Below are positions 1-9,500 of a stretch of 32,025 bases of DNA, in pieces. The notes beneath the pieces are model-generated. The model worked only from the letters and a program-made list of their open reading frames with translations. It ran no database searches and was not told where the DNA came from. Positions within the stretch are counted from its first letter, which is position 1. Each line of letters begins with the position of its first letter. Source of the stretch: Psittacicella hinzii (GTDB taxonomy: Bacteria; Pseudomonadota; Gammaproteobacteria; Enterobacterales; Psittacicellaceae); contig NZ_NRJG01000097.1 in NCBI RefSeq assembly GCF_003585935.1, positions 1 to 32,025 on the forward strand, read 5' to 3'. The position numbers and the translations under genes are program-made.

Positions 1-42
1 GACAAAAAATACTATAAAAATAAATCTATTTATTTTGTAACA

Positions 43-690
43 TTAAATGTCTTCAACAATGCGAATTTTTTTCGCTTGGACGCGACGACGTGAATATGGA
101 CTATAGTGTGGTTCATTAGTATTAAAACGTCCGCGATGTTCGTTGCGTTCAATAATTAAACGATTAGCTTCTAAGAAATTAGCAATTGTAAATACTATCG
201 AGTTTACCGATTTTTTATCTACATCAATGGCAAAATCAGCAAAATACTCATAAGCTAGATTACGTTCTTGATGTAAATATTTAATTCGTTGTTGTAATTC
301 TTCTTTAGTTTTACAACTAGCTACAATTGGACGGGTTTTTAACTCTTTATCGCGTGTTAAACGATCTAACTGGGTAGCTTCTGACATTCTAAGATAGATA
401 ACTAGACCAGCTTCCTTCATATATTTGCCATTACAAGGGCGCATAAGAATTCCACCACCTGTAGACACAATCGTACTATCAACTAGAGTAGTTTGTAATA
501 ATGAAGCGGTTTCATAAATACGAAACTCTTGTTCTCCTCTAGTTTTAAAAATTTCGGTAACTGGCATGTTATACATGCGTTCAAGATTGCGGTCAGTATC
601 AACGAAGTTAATATTTAGGTTTTTGGCTAATTCTTGTCCAATGGTAGTTTTACCTGCACCCATGTGACCAACTAGATATACGTTTTTCAT
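43..690 (-). CDS. aroK: Shikimate kinase AroK, C-terminally extended
   Basis: It phosphorylates shikimate to shikimate 3-phosphate with ATP in the cytoplasmic aromatic amino-acid pathway. The P-loop GHMGAGKT lies at residues 8-15. Shikimate-contacting residues by analogy to E. coli AroK are D31 and D33 (VDTDR), R57 (GEQEFR), the GGG at 78-80 and R143. The lid-type arginine is in TRPI near 120. The protein is 215 residues against about 173 in E. coli. The excess is a basic, Arg-rich tail from about residue 175 that is not part of the kinase fold. The start ATG fits the family N-terminus. In E. coli aroK is followed by aroB; here the window ends 42 bases after the stop, so that partner cannot be seen. 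asnC lies 149 bases upstream on the same strand. Confidence 0.95.
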   Translation of the reverse strand: MKNVYLVGHMGAGKTTIGQELAKNLNINFVDTDRNLERMYNMPVTEIFKTRGEQEFRIYETASLLQTTLVDSTIVSTGGGILMRPCNGKYMKEAGLVIYLRMSEATQLDRLTRDKELKTRPIVASCKTKEELQQRIKYLHQERNLAYEYFADFAIDVDKKSVNSIVFTIANFLEANRLIIERNEHRGRFNTNEPHYSPYSRRRVQAKKIRIVEDI

Positions 691-839
691 CCTGACTACC
701 CATATATTAAAGAGTAAGTGGTGTGTTATGTAAATCTTGCAAGTGCTTAATGCTAGATTGTTCTTATATTATATGAAAAAGTCAAATAATTACTTGAATT
801 ATTACACTAAAATCACAAAAACAGTACCTAAATTAACAA

Positions 840-1397
840 TTATTCTTCAAACGAAGACAGTAATGTCGGTTCTTCTTTGGCAGCAGATCTTCTACGATAA
901 TTACTTGGTTCTAATTCGATTGCTTTAAGATGTCCGTCGTATAAATTGATTTGACGATAAATTGGACGATCCATAGAGATAATGGTATCAGTTGACTGAA
1001 TTTCTTCAATACTCTGAATTTTTTCAGTAAGAATACGATGTAAAGAGCTAATAGAATCTACAAGTACTTTAATAAATAAAGAGTAACGCCCGGTAGTGTA
1101 ATAGGCTTCAGTAACTTCATTAATTTCACGTAAGCGTTCAATTACATGTTTATAACTATGCGCTGTACTTAAAGTAATACCTATAAAGCACATAATTTCA
1201 TAACCTAGTTTTTCTGAAACTATTTGAATTTTGGCTTTTTCAATTACTCCAGCATTACGCATTTTATCTAAACGTACGTGAATTGTCCCTACACTAATGC
1301 CATAAGCTTTTGCAATTTCACGATAAGGCACATTAGGATCACGTGAAAGTTGTAACAAAATATAAGCGTCTAAATCATCGTATTTATACACAGACAT
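840..1397 (-). CDS. asnC: AsnC, Lrp/AsnC-family transcription regulator
   Basis: This is a DNA-binding regulator of the feast/famine family; in E. coli AsnC responds to asparagine and controls asnA and itself. The N-terminal helix-turn-helix covers about residues 5-52, with GTIHVR at 37-42 in the recognition helix as in E. coli AsnC. The RAM ligand-binding and oligomerisation domain covers about 65-145; VTEAYYTTG (95-103) and KIQSIEEIQST (126-136) are nearly identical to AsnC and distinguish it from Lrp. The protein is 185 residues, about 33 longer than E. coli AsnC, because of a charged tail after residue 150. No asnA is seen in the window. The 299-base upstream gap contains an AT-rich dyad that could be an autoregulatory site. 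Confidence 0.9.
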   Translation of the reverse strand: MSVYKYDDLDAYILLQLSRDPNVPYREIAKAYGISVGTIHVRLDKMRNAGVIEKAKIQIVSEKLGYEIMCFIGITLSTAHSYKHVIERLREINEVTEAYYTTGRYSLFIKVLVDSISSLHRILTEKIQSIEEIQSTDTIISMDRPIYRQINLYDGHLKAIELEPSNYRRRSAAKEEPTLLSSFEE

Positions 1398-1493
1398 ACA
1401 AAATCTAATCCTACCTAAAAGATGGTAATTCCGGTTGCTTGTTAAATAATCAACTCTTATTAATAATTGCGTTGTTACTAAACAGACTAGCTT

Positions 1494-1516
1494 ATTTTAT
1501 TATAGACTAATAAAAT
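1494..1516. promoter_or_regulatory. AT-rich dyad upstream of asnC
   Basis: ATTTTATTA and TAATAAAAT form a perfect 9-base inverted repeat around a 5-base centre (tagac). It lies about 97-119 bases upstream of the asnC start. AsnC/Lrp proteins bind AT-rich dyads and often autoregulate, so this is a candidate operator. AT-rich DNA produces such dyads by chance, so the call is weak. Confidence 0.3.
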
Positions 1517-1616
1517 TTCTTTGCTTAGTTATTTTAGAAAAACTTTAACAAGTCCTCTCTATTTTTAAATCCAACTCCAATAATTAATCCTTACTTTTAG
1601 ATTTTTCTATAAGCAG

Positions 1617-1642
1617 AAAAAATGCCAACCCTAAAGGTTGGC
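1617..1642 (-). terminator. Intrinsic terminator of the opp operon
   Basis: On the minus strand GCCAACC, a 5-base loop (TTTAG) and GGTTGGC form a 7-base-pair GC-rich stem, followed by A then six T. It lies about 55 bases after the oppF stop and before asnC. Confidence 0.85.
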
Positions 1643-1660
1643 ACATACACTTGAGGTTAC

Positions 1661-1680
1661 AAATTAGTTAAAACTAATTT
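1661..1680 (-). other. AT-rich hairpin just after oppF
   Basis: AAATTAGTT and AACTAATTT form a perfect 9-base arm pair with a 2-base centre, between the oppF stop and the GC-rich terminator. It may stabilise the 3' end of the opp transcript. The role is inferred from position only. Confidence 0.3.
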
Positions 1681-1696
1681 GTGCCCTAGATAAAAA

Positions 1697-2707
1697 CTAA
1701 ACGTTTTTAACATCAATTAAATTGTAACAAGCAACAAAGTGCGGAACTCCTTCAGGATTAGTGTTTTCTAATGTTGGAGGTGTTGTTGCACATTTATCTG
1801 TAGCATATTTACAACGCGTACGGAATACACAACCTGATGGCGGATTAATTGGTGACGGTAAATCACCATCTAAGAACTCTATTTTCTTATTACGCTCAAG
1901 GTGTGGATCAGGAATCGGCACTGCTGACATTAATGCACGTGTATAAGGGTGCTTAGTATTTTCGAAAATCTCTTTCGAGCTTGAAAGTTCGAATACTGAA
2001 CCTAAATACATTACAAGTACACGATCCGAAATATGACGCACTACCGATAAGTCGTGGGCAATAAAAATTAAGCTAATGCCATATTCACGTTGTAAATCTT
2101 TAAGAAGATTTACTACTTGTGCTTGAATAGAAACGTCAAGAGCTGATACCGGCTCGTCACAGATAATAATTTTTGGACGAGTAATTAGAGCACGAGCAAT
2201 ACCAATACGTTGCGCTTGTCCACCTGAAAACTCGTGTGGATAACGGTTGATCATATTCGGTAAGAGACCAACTTTTTTCATGGTAGCTAGTACTTCAGCT
2301 CTAATTTCTTGTTTTTTCATGTGTGGGTAGTGAATTTTTAGCGGTTCAGCAATTAATTCACCTACTGTAATACGCGGGTTTAAAGACGCTGATGGATCTT
2401 GGAAGATCATCTGAATGTCTTTTTTATATTTACGACGCGCGTGGTTACTTAAGCCAATTAATTCATCGCCTAAAAACTTAACACTACCTTTACCCTCAAC
2501 TAAGCCTACAATCGCACGTGAGAGCGTTGATTTACCACAGCCAGATTCCCCTACAATACCTAGAGTTTCTCCGACGTGTAAATCAAAATTTACATTTTTT
2601 ACAGCTTTTAAAGTGTTGTACTTATTAAAAAAGATACCACCAGAGCGTTTAATTCTAAAATTAACATCGAGGTTACGCACACTTAAAAGCACTTTATTCT
2701 CACTCAT
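1697..2707 (-). CDS. oppF: Oligopeptide ABC transporter ATPase OppF
   Basis: This is one of two ATPases that power oligopeptide import through OppBC in the inner membrane. Walker A GESGCGKST is at 53-61, the Q-loop IFQDP near 101-105, the signature FSGGQ at 160-164 and Walker B CDEP near 183-186. The C-terminal oligopeptide-transporter extension has four cysteines (SGCVFRTRC, then KC and AC), the pattern that binds an iron-sulphur cluster in this subfamily. Length (336) matches E. coli OppF (334). It is the last gene of the opp operon, 23 bases after oppD, and is followed by a terminator. Confidence 0.95.
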   Translation of the reverse strand: MSENKVLLSVRNLDVNFRIKRSGGIFFNKYNTLKAVKNVNFDLHVGETLGIVGESGCGKSTLSRAIVGLVEGKGSVKFLGDELIGLSNHARRKYKKDIQMIFQDPSASLNPRITVGELIAEPLKIHYPHMKKQEIRAEVLATMKKVGLLPNMINRYPHEFSGGQAQRIGIARALITRPKIIICDEPVSALDVSIQAQVVNLLKDLQREYGISLIFIAHDLSVVRHISDRVLVMYLGSVFELSSSKEIFENTKHPYTRALMSAVPIPDPHLERNKKIEFLDGDLPSPINPPSGCVFRTRCKYATDKCATTPPTLENTNPEGVPHFVACYNLIDVKNV

Positions 2708-2730
2708 TTTAACTCCGCATGACCTCTAGT

Positions 2731-3834
2731 TTATTTAGTAATGATTACTTTCTCTTCAACGCCTAAAATCGTTGATCTATCGCCAGCATAGTGAGCTTGG
2801 CTAACATCTAAACTTTCACCTGTTAGTTGCTCGTGTAGCTTACGATAACGCTCCATCATCTCTTGTTCACTAATGTGACATGCGCGACGACGATCATTGC
2901 CAAAAGCTTTTAATGGGGCAATGTTATTACATTCGTCAATTGCATGCTCACAACGTGGCATAAATGGACAACCTTTTGGTAAATTTAATAGGTTTGGTGG
3001 ATTACCAGGAATTGATGATAATTTAATATCTTCTTTATCAACTCGCGGAATAGATTTTAATAAACCTTGAGTATATGGGTGAGTTGGATTATAGAAAATA
3101 TCTTCGGTATTACCATACTCCATTGTACGACCACCGTACATAACCAGTACTTTTTCACAAAAGCCTGCAACTACCCCTAAGTCATGGGTAATAAGAATTA
3201 CAGAAGTTTTAAAATCTTTTTGTAATTCACGTAACAGGTTCATAATTTGCGCTTGCACCGTTACGTCTAAAGCTGTAGTTGGCTCATCGGCAATAATTAC
3301 CTTTGGCTTACATAGTAATGACATAGCAATTACTACACGTTGTCTCATCCCACCAGAAAACTCATGTGGGTACATTGATAAACGTTTTTCAGCCTCTGGC
3401 ATTTTAACCGCATCTAAAATAGCTTTAGCTTCTTTTAGTGCTTGACGTTTTGCCATTCCTTTGTGAATAACTAGCACTTCCGCTAATTGATCACCAACTG
3501 TTAAATATGGATTTAATGAAGTCATCGGATCTTGGAAGATCATTGAGATTTCATTACCACGAATTTTATTTAATTCTTTATCTTCAAGAGTTAATAAGTC
3601 AACTTGACCGTGATTAGATTGGTATAGAGCGTGACCGTTGGTAAAACCATTTGATGCTAATAAGCCAATTAAGGCAAATGACGCTTGTGATTTACCTGAA
3701 CCAGATTCACCTACAATCCCTAGTGTTTCACCCTCGTGTAGTTGGAAGTTTAATTTATTAACTGCTGTTACTACACCATCATTGGTTCTAAAGTTTACTT
3801 CTAAGTCTTGAACATCTAAAAGTAATTTTGACAT
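2731..3834 (-). CDS. oppD: Oligopeptide ABC transporter ATPase OppD
   Basis: This is the second ATPase of the oligopeptide importer and pairs with OppF. Walker A GESGSGKS is at 42-49, the Q-loop IFQDP at 99-103, the signature FSGGM at 159-163 and Walker B ADEP at 182-185. A C-terminal cysteine set (KGCPFMPRC, DEC, RAC) fits the 4Fe-4S motif of this subfamily. At 367 residues it is about 30 longer than E. coli OppD, owing to a hydrophilic tail ending in VEEKVIITK. It lies 31 bases after oppC and 23 before oppF, within one operon. Confidence 0.95.
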   Translation of the reverse strand: MSKLLLDVQDLEVNFRTNDGVVTAVNKLNFQLHEGETLGIVGESGSGKSQASFALIGLLASNGFTNGHALYQSNHGQVDLLTLEDKELNKIRGNEISMIFQDPMTSLNPYLTVGDQLAEVLVIHKGMAKRQALKEAKAILDAVKMPEAEKRLSMYPHEFSGGMRQRVVIAMSLLCKPKVIIADEPTTALDVTVQAQIMNLLRELQKDFKTSVILITHDLGVVAGFCEKVLVMYGGRTMEYGNTEDIFYNPTHPYTQGLLKSIPRVDKEDIKLSSIPGNPPNLLNLPKGCPFMPRCEHAIDECNNIAPLKAFGNDRRRACHISEQEMMERYRKLHEQLTGESLDVSQAHYAGDRSTILGVEEKVIITK

Positions 3835-3865
3835 AAAGCTTCCTCAGTATCTAACTTAGACTCTC

Positions 3866-4774
3866 TTAACGATCTTTTGGATCTAGAGCATCACGTAAAC
3901 CATCACCAATAAAGGTAAAGGTGAAAATAGTCGTTGATAAAAATAGTGAAGGGAAGAATAATAACCATGGTGCAACTTGCATTACAGATGAACCATCGGC
4001 AATTAAAGATCCCCAAGAAGCTAAAGGTTCTTGTACCCCTAAACCTAAGTATGATAACGCTGATTCAGCAGCAATCGAACCAGGAATAGAGAACGAAAGG
4101 TAAATTACAATCGTTGACATTAAATTCGGCACAATGTGTTTTAACACAATTGAACGATTTGATACCCCAATCACTTTAGCAGCATCGATATAGTCACGGT
4201 TTTTAATTGCAATGGTTAAACCACGGATCATACGTGCTTTACCATACCAACCGATAATTGACATTAAACCTATAAGCGTAAAGAGCGAGTTACCAAAGAA
4301 CACAAGCGCCATGATGATTACAAACAGACCTGGAAGTGAATCTAACACTTCTAGCGTACGCATCATAATACTATCAACAATGCCACCAAAATAACCTGAT
4401 ACGGCACCGTAAGTCACACCGATAATTAACGAGAAAATAGCTGTTAAGAACCCGATGATCATTGAAATCCGACCGCCGTAAGCAATACGAGCTAATACGT
4501 CACGTCCATTTTCATCAGTACCTAACCAGTGTAATGATGACGGTCCGGTTGAAATATTATCCCAGTCGATATCTTCATAGTTAAATTGCGTAAAAAATGG
4601 CGCAAATACTACAAATAGTACAATAGCTAACAACACAATAGTCGAAGCTACAGCCGCGCGGTTACGCGAGAAACGGATTAATGCGTCTTGCCAATATGAA
4701 CGTGAATCAATTTCGAGATTCTCAGATTCTTGCGCTGGCAGATTCGCATTTTTATTTACGGTATCTGTAGACAT
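3866..4774 (-). CDS. oppC: Oligopeptide ABC transporter permease OppC
   Basis: This inner-membrane permease forms the translocation path with OppB. A hydrophilic N-terminus is followed by a first membrane segment near residues 38-60 (AAVASTIVLLAIVLFVVFAP). The periplasmic loop carries GTDENGRDVLARI. The EAA-type coupling loop is around DAAKVIGVSNRSIVLKHIVP. It ends in GDGLRDALDPKDR, essentially identical to E. coli OppC, and both are 302 residues long. This favours Opp over Dpp. It is spaced 21 bases from oppB and 31 from oppD. Confidence 0.96.
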   Translation of the reverse strand: MSTDTVNKNANLPAQESENLEIDSRSYWQDALIRFSRNRAAVASTIVLLAIVLFVVFAPFFTQFNYEDIDWDNISTGPSSLHWLGTDENGRDVLARIAYGGRISMIIGFLTAIFSLIIGVTYGAVSGYFGGIVDSIMMRTLEVLDSLPGLFVIIMALVFFGNSLFTLIGLMSIIGWYGKARMIRGLTIAIKNRDYIDAAKVIGVSNRSIVLKHIVPNLMSTIVIYLSFSIPGSIAAESALSYLGLGVQEPLASWGSLIADGSSVMQVAPWLLFFPSLFLSTTIFTFTFIGDGLRDALDPKDR

Positions 4775-4795
4775 AAACTCTCCAAAATGAGGGTG

Positions 4796-5716
4796 TTAGA
4801 ATTTAACGCGCGGATCAACTAACGCCATGAGAATATCATTAACAATGTTGGCTAATACGATTAATACCCCTGAAAGGATAGTAATACTTAATACTAGACC
4901 ATAGTCACGGTTGGTTGCCCCTGACACATATAGTTGACCAAGACCTGGAATACCGAAGATTTGCTCTACGATAATTGATCCAGAAATAAAACCTACAAAT
5001 GATAGGGTAAGTACCTGTACCACTGGCACAGCTACAGCACGTAAAGTGTGGTGCACAATAATATAACGTGTACTTAAGCCCTTAGCACGAGCTGTACGGA
5101 TATAGTTATTATTTAATACTTCGATCATATTACCACGCGTAATACGTGCTAAGAAAGTCATACTTCCGTACACGTAAATAATAATCGGCAGGATCATATT
5201 ACGAAGTGCACCACCATTCCAGCCTCCTGATGGGAGCCAGCCTAGTTTAACGGCAAAAACGTAAATTAATACTGGAGCAGCAACGATAGTTGGGATAACT
5301 GACCCCACAACTAGTACCCCAATTACCGAATAGTCAACCCAAGAGTTTTGATAAAGGGCTGCGACAATCCCGATTGTAATCCCTAAGAAAAGTACTATCA
5401 CGAAAGAAATCGAACCTAATTTTAGAGACGCACCAAACGACTGTCCTACTAATTGGTTAACGGTAAAATCTTTATATTTAAATGATGGACCTAAATCACC
5501 GTGTGCTAAATCGTTTAAGTAAATTAAAAACTGTTTCCACATAGGTTCATTTAAGTGGTATTTCGCTTCGATGTTAGCAATGATTTCTGGTGGATATGCC
5601 CGTTCAGTGGTAAATGGGCTACCTGGTGCTAATCGCATTAAGAAAAACGTAATCGCTATTAAGATTAGCAATGTTGGAATCGCTTCTAAAATACGACGAA
5701 AGATGTATTTATACAT
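4796..5716 (-). CDS. oppB: Oligopeptide ABC transporter permease OppB
   Basis: This is the partner permease of OppC. The ATG at 5714-5716 gives MYKYIFRRILEAIPTL, which aligns directly with the E. coli OppB start and gives the same length (306). An in-frame TTG four codons upstream (5726-5728) is possible but unnecessary. The first membrane segment is about residues 10-28; APGSPF and FGPSFKYKD-like loops (GPSFKYKDF) and the coupling loop RTARAKGLSTRYI are conserved with E. coli. It is the first gene of the operon. The peptide-binding protein gene oppA, usually just upstream, is absent: a 0.8 kb region without a gene precedes it. Confidence 0.95.
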   Translation of the reverse strand: MYKYIFRRILEAIPTLLILIAITFFLMRLAPGSPFTTERAYPPEIIANIEAKYHLNEPMWKQFLIYLNDLAHGDLGPSFKYKDFTVNQLVGQSFGASLKLGSISFVIVLFLGITIGIVAALYQNSWVDYSVIGVLVVGSVIPTIVAAPVLIYVFAVKLGWLPSGGWNGGALRNMILPIIIYVYGSMTFLARITRGNMIEVLNNNYIRTARAKGLSTRYIIVHHTLRAVAVPVVQVLTLSFVGFISGSIIVEQIFGIPGLGQLYVSGATNRDYGLVLSITILSGVLIVLANIVNDILMALVDPRVKF

Positions 5717-5778
5717 AGGGCTACTCAAGTATATTTATCTTCATTGGCAAAGCCCATAATTAACTATTAACTACAACA

Positions 5779-5891
5779 TGCAGCTTGCAGTTAATAGGTA
5801 ATTAAATGAAGATATAGCGATTAAAAATAATAAACAAAAAAGTAAACTAGTTATAACCAGAAACAGCTTAAGCACTAGCTTGCAACTTGCA
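5779..5891. promoter_or_regulatory. Paired TGCA-N3-TGCA motifs upstream of oppB
   Basis: TGCAGCTTGCA (5779-5789) and TGCAACTTGCA (5881-5891) share an 11-base pattern, 102 bases apart. The first is flanked by ATTAAC (5766-5771) and GTTAAT (5790-5795), and the second sits next to TAGTTATTAACTA. Placement 63-175 bases before the oppB start suggests operator sites for an unknown regulator. Confidence 0.3.
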
Positions 5892-6451
5892 TATTAGTTA
5901 TTAACTAGTTAAATATAATTACCTTAAACTTGCTTTTTTATATATAAGAATATAACAAGCAATAAATCTCGAATTTAATTTTTATTTTAAATTAAAACTC
6001 GCTTTAATTTTATATTAGTGCATTTTTATCCTATTTGCAAGGGTCAAATCCTACAAGTTACGAAAAAGTTAGCACCAGTCGCATTTTTTACAGAGATAAA
6101 TGCAACTAAAACTTACGTCGAAGTTAATTTTATCGTCGTAAGTAGTAATATAAAATGCTTATAAGTAACAGAACATCTAAGCTATCCTCATTCTTACCCA
6201 ATCAATATTCTCACGAAAAACCAAGCACTTACAGACAGCCATTTCCTTATTCTTACCTTAGACTTTCCTAAAACTACAATTTTAGTTATCGATAAATTCT
6301 CTTGCCTCTGTATAAATTAGGATTTAGGAGCACTGAAAAATTTGGTAAAAATATTTTTATAAATTAAGCCAAATCTTAGCCGCTAAATACGAATGATTTG
6401 CAATAAGCTCTTAAGTTGCCGCAAGGATTAACACTATGAGGGGTAATACTA

Positions 6452-6482
6452 CAAAAAAAGTCACCACTAAAAAGTGATGACT
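6452..6482 (-). terminator. Intrinsic terminator of the 1251-residue gene
   Basis: On the minus strand AGTCATCACT, a T4 loop and AGTGGTGACT make a 10-base-pair stem with one G-U pair. It is followed by a run of seven T. It starts 31 bases after the stop of the gene at 6514. Confidence 0.88.
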
Positions 6483-6513
6483 GTAATAAAAATTTAATTT
6501 AAGTTACAAAGTA

Positions 6514-9500
6514 TTAACGGCGTTTTTTGCTTTTATTACGCTTTTTACCACCGTGTGAGAAATTAGCGCTAGTTACCCCTAAATTCAAAATGCCAGAGAC
6601 ATTTTTCATTTCGCTTTCAACTTTACCACCTTCGGTAAAGCGACGATAACCTGGTAATTTCGGACTTTGTTTAAATACATAATGATCTGTTGCGCGATCT
6701 AAGAAGCAATATGGAGAGAAGAAGTCGTATCTAAACATACGCGAAGCAATTTGTTTTTGCTCGGTAATTTGTGACACGTTTGGATACACACTTAATAAGT
6801 GACCTCCGAACTCATATGCTTGATCTTGAGCAATAATCCCTAGCACGTCAGTTTGTGCTTCCATATTTGCTAGTAAGAAAATAGTACCTGTAGTTTTAAA
6901 GCCACGGGTTAATAAACTTACGTGTTGAATTACAGCTTGTTGTAAGTATACGTCATTATCAGCCACAATAACTGCATGACTAAATACCGCACGCTCTAAA
7001 TTTAAACTATTAAAGTCGTGCACCACAAAGCTAAACTCATTAGCAAAACATTCTAAGAAAGCTTTAACTTCAGGATTATTTACAACTACTAAACCACGAG
7101 ATTTAGTATTTTTCTGTTGTAGTAAAAGACTCAAAATCGTATTAACTATTTTAGAAGGCGTTGCACTTAAATAGTTAAGTTGAATTTCTAACTCTTTTTC
7201 ACCTAAAGCTGGAATGTAGCCGTAACGACGTAAAGCAGGTAATTGCTCTTTTTCATAAATACGATAATCACCATTACTTTCTTGCGGTAGAGCGTATGAA
7301 GTTAATGGTAAATCAAACGCTTGTAAAGCAGCAATAGGAGCACTATTAATATCTTTACGTAAAGCTTCAATTAATTTATCGTAATTGTACGCTGAAGCTT
7401 CAAAGTTTACATAACTTGAGTCATTAAAATCTTCTTGACTAAAGTTAACCCCATAAGCATAACGTTCAGCCGACGGTAAATCGTAAACAATTTGCGTATT
7501 GCTTGCGCGGTTTTCACTACTGTCAGTAGTATGTACTAATTCTTCAGCCGAAGATTCTGGAGAACTAATTAGAATGGTTGACGTACCAGTAATACTAAAG
7601 AGCTCACGCACAAAGTTAGCAAAATTACTCGCTGTACTATCTTGATAAAGATCATAACTATTTTCAACGACAATCACATCTGGTGAAGTGTTAGTTAAAT
7701 AGTTACGATATTCAGATTGCGTCATTAAGACAATTTCAGTATCAGCTTTATAATCTTTGTTACGATCGTAGATGTCAATCATATACTGATAAGAATCAAG
7801 CATATTTTCATCTAACGGCAGATCTTGTTCGCCAGCTTGAGATAGGGCACGACGTAAGCTTTCAATGTAAAGATAGATTTGCTGATCAATGTCACTTTGT
7901 TCCATAGTTTCAAGTAAAGATTGTACTTTCTCAAAACCTGGATTTTGTTGTGAACAGTGTTGACGTAAATAACGTTTATATTCTTCTAAATTAAGTAATA
8001 GATTCTCGTACTCCATTTTGCGAATGATCATATCGCTTAATGGATTAGTTTCAGAATTCATTACTGAATTTGCTTCTAACGGAGCATTAGTAATTTCACT
8101 TAAGATTTTAATATTTACTTGTGCATCCGGTTCTTTATTGAAGATATTACAGAATAGTTTCGAATATAAAGATAATAATTCAGCTTGGCTATCGCTTACA
8201 ATCCAATAAGCCGCAACATTACGCATGTACGAAATGCGTTTTTTACGTTCAGTAAACAGATTAATTAAGCGGTGAATCGCAATCGAAATATTCGTAATCA
8301 TATCACCAGAATTTAAGTTCTGATGATAAGCATTGGTTACGATATTAATGTCTTTGAAAGTAGCTTTACTATCACGTTCGTAAATAGTAGATACCCCTAA
8401 ACGACTGAAGTAATTACGATTAATACCAGCTAACACCATGAGATTACCGTTTAAATTTGGATAGTAAGAAATCTCACGATTATTAAAACGTACAGTTAAG
8501 AATTTATCACTTGATAATTGACTATGCCAGTTACGTTTTTCTTGGTGTTCAAAATAATCTGCTGATTGTAAGTCAATGTTACATAGACTAGGTGGATAGT
8601 AGAAGGTACTATCGTTTGGAATAGTATTACGTCTTACAATACGACGATCACGTAAGAAGTCGTGAATTACTTTACGTTGTTGTTCTACTAAATCTAGGCT
8701 CTGCTCTTCTTCAATACTTTCTTCACCGTCTTTAGCTTTACGACGTTTATGTTTGGCGTTTTTAATTGTACCAAAGACAATTAGAGCTGAATATTGATCG
8801 CTTGGACTATCAACAATACATGATAGATCTGCTAAAAGATTACGACTAATCTCTACATCTTTAAGCAGCACTGCTACTTCAATGCGTCCACGATAGAATG
8901 GTAATTCTTTAGCTTCAACAATTGCTAGTTGTTTTGCACCAGCGCGCAGCTCGGCAACTTGTGCACAAATCTCTTCAATTTGTTGGGTCGTCTGAGCGCG
9001 ATCATTAGTCACCACTAACACCGTACGTTGCAGCACCCCAAAAGCTAATGACACTAATAATTGCGGATCTATATCGCGTAATTTACTAAAGTGTTTACTC
9101 GGAGCAAGACGTAAAACTGAATTTTGCGCACTAGTTAAGCCATTACCTGTAACAAAGTTACGCGCATCTTGATACTCAAGTAGTAAATTAAAGTGTACGC
9201 GTTCGTTATTGCCCGTAATTGAATTTAGCTCTAAGAAATATGGAGCAAAGCATTCGAACATTTTAACTTGTACATTACGTACAACTAAGCGACTTAAGGT
9301 TTCTAAGTGCAGTTTTTGCTCTTGTTTAGCTTCATCACACCATACGAACGTATTTGGATTTAAAGCTTTAATAAAAGTTAATAAGTGACTACGTTGCGCA
9401 TAGTATTCAGGATTATTGTATAAATAACCGTTAAATACATAGAGTAAACCAATAGGTGCAGCTTGGTATTGATATACACGCTCACCTACTTCCACATCGT

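Larger units (their letters stand above)
5717..6513. other. Long AT-rich intergenic region before oppB
   Basis: About 0.8 kb between oppB and the 1251-residue gene holds no convincing coding region on either strand and no tRNA. It presumably contains the opp promoter. Visible structure: a pair of TGCA-N3-TGCA motifs at 5779-5789 and 5881-5891, a TAGTTATTAACTA dyad at 5894-5906, and the terminator of the neighbouring gene at 6452-6482. The rest is AT-rich with no recognised signal. Confidence 0.6.

Noticed and set aside
737..928. Plus-strand 63-codon frame between aroK and asnC
   Set aside because: It overlaps the asnC 3' end and has AT-rich, low-complexity content without a ribosome site.
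1735..1745. Near-match to the Haemophilus DNA uptake sequence core AAGTGCGGT
   Set aside because: It is a single 8/9 match inside oppF coding sequence; no enrichment was seen elsewhere in the window.
2415..2729. Plus-strand open frame of 104 codons
   Set aside because: It lies opposite oppF, which has full motif support; the translated product has no recognisable features and no ribosome site context.
6041..6051. GGTCAAATCC, resembling a tRNA T-arm
   Set aside because: It lacks the TTC core and has no acceptor, D or anticodon arms around it.
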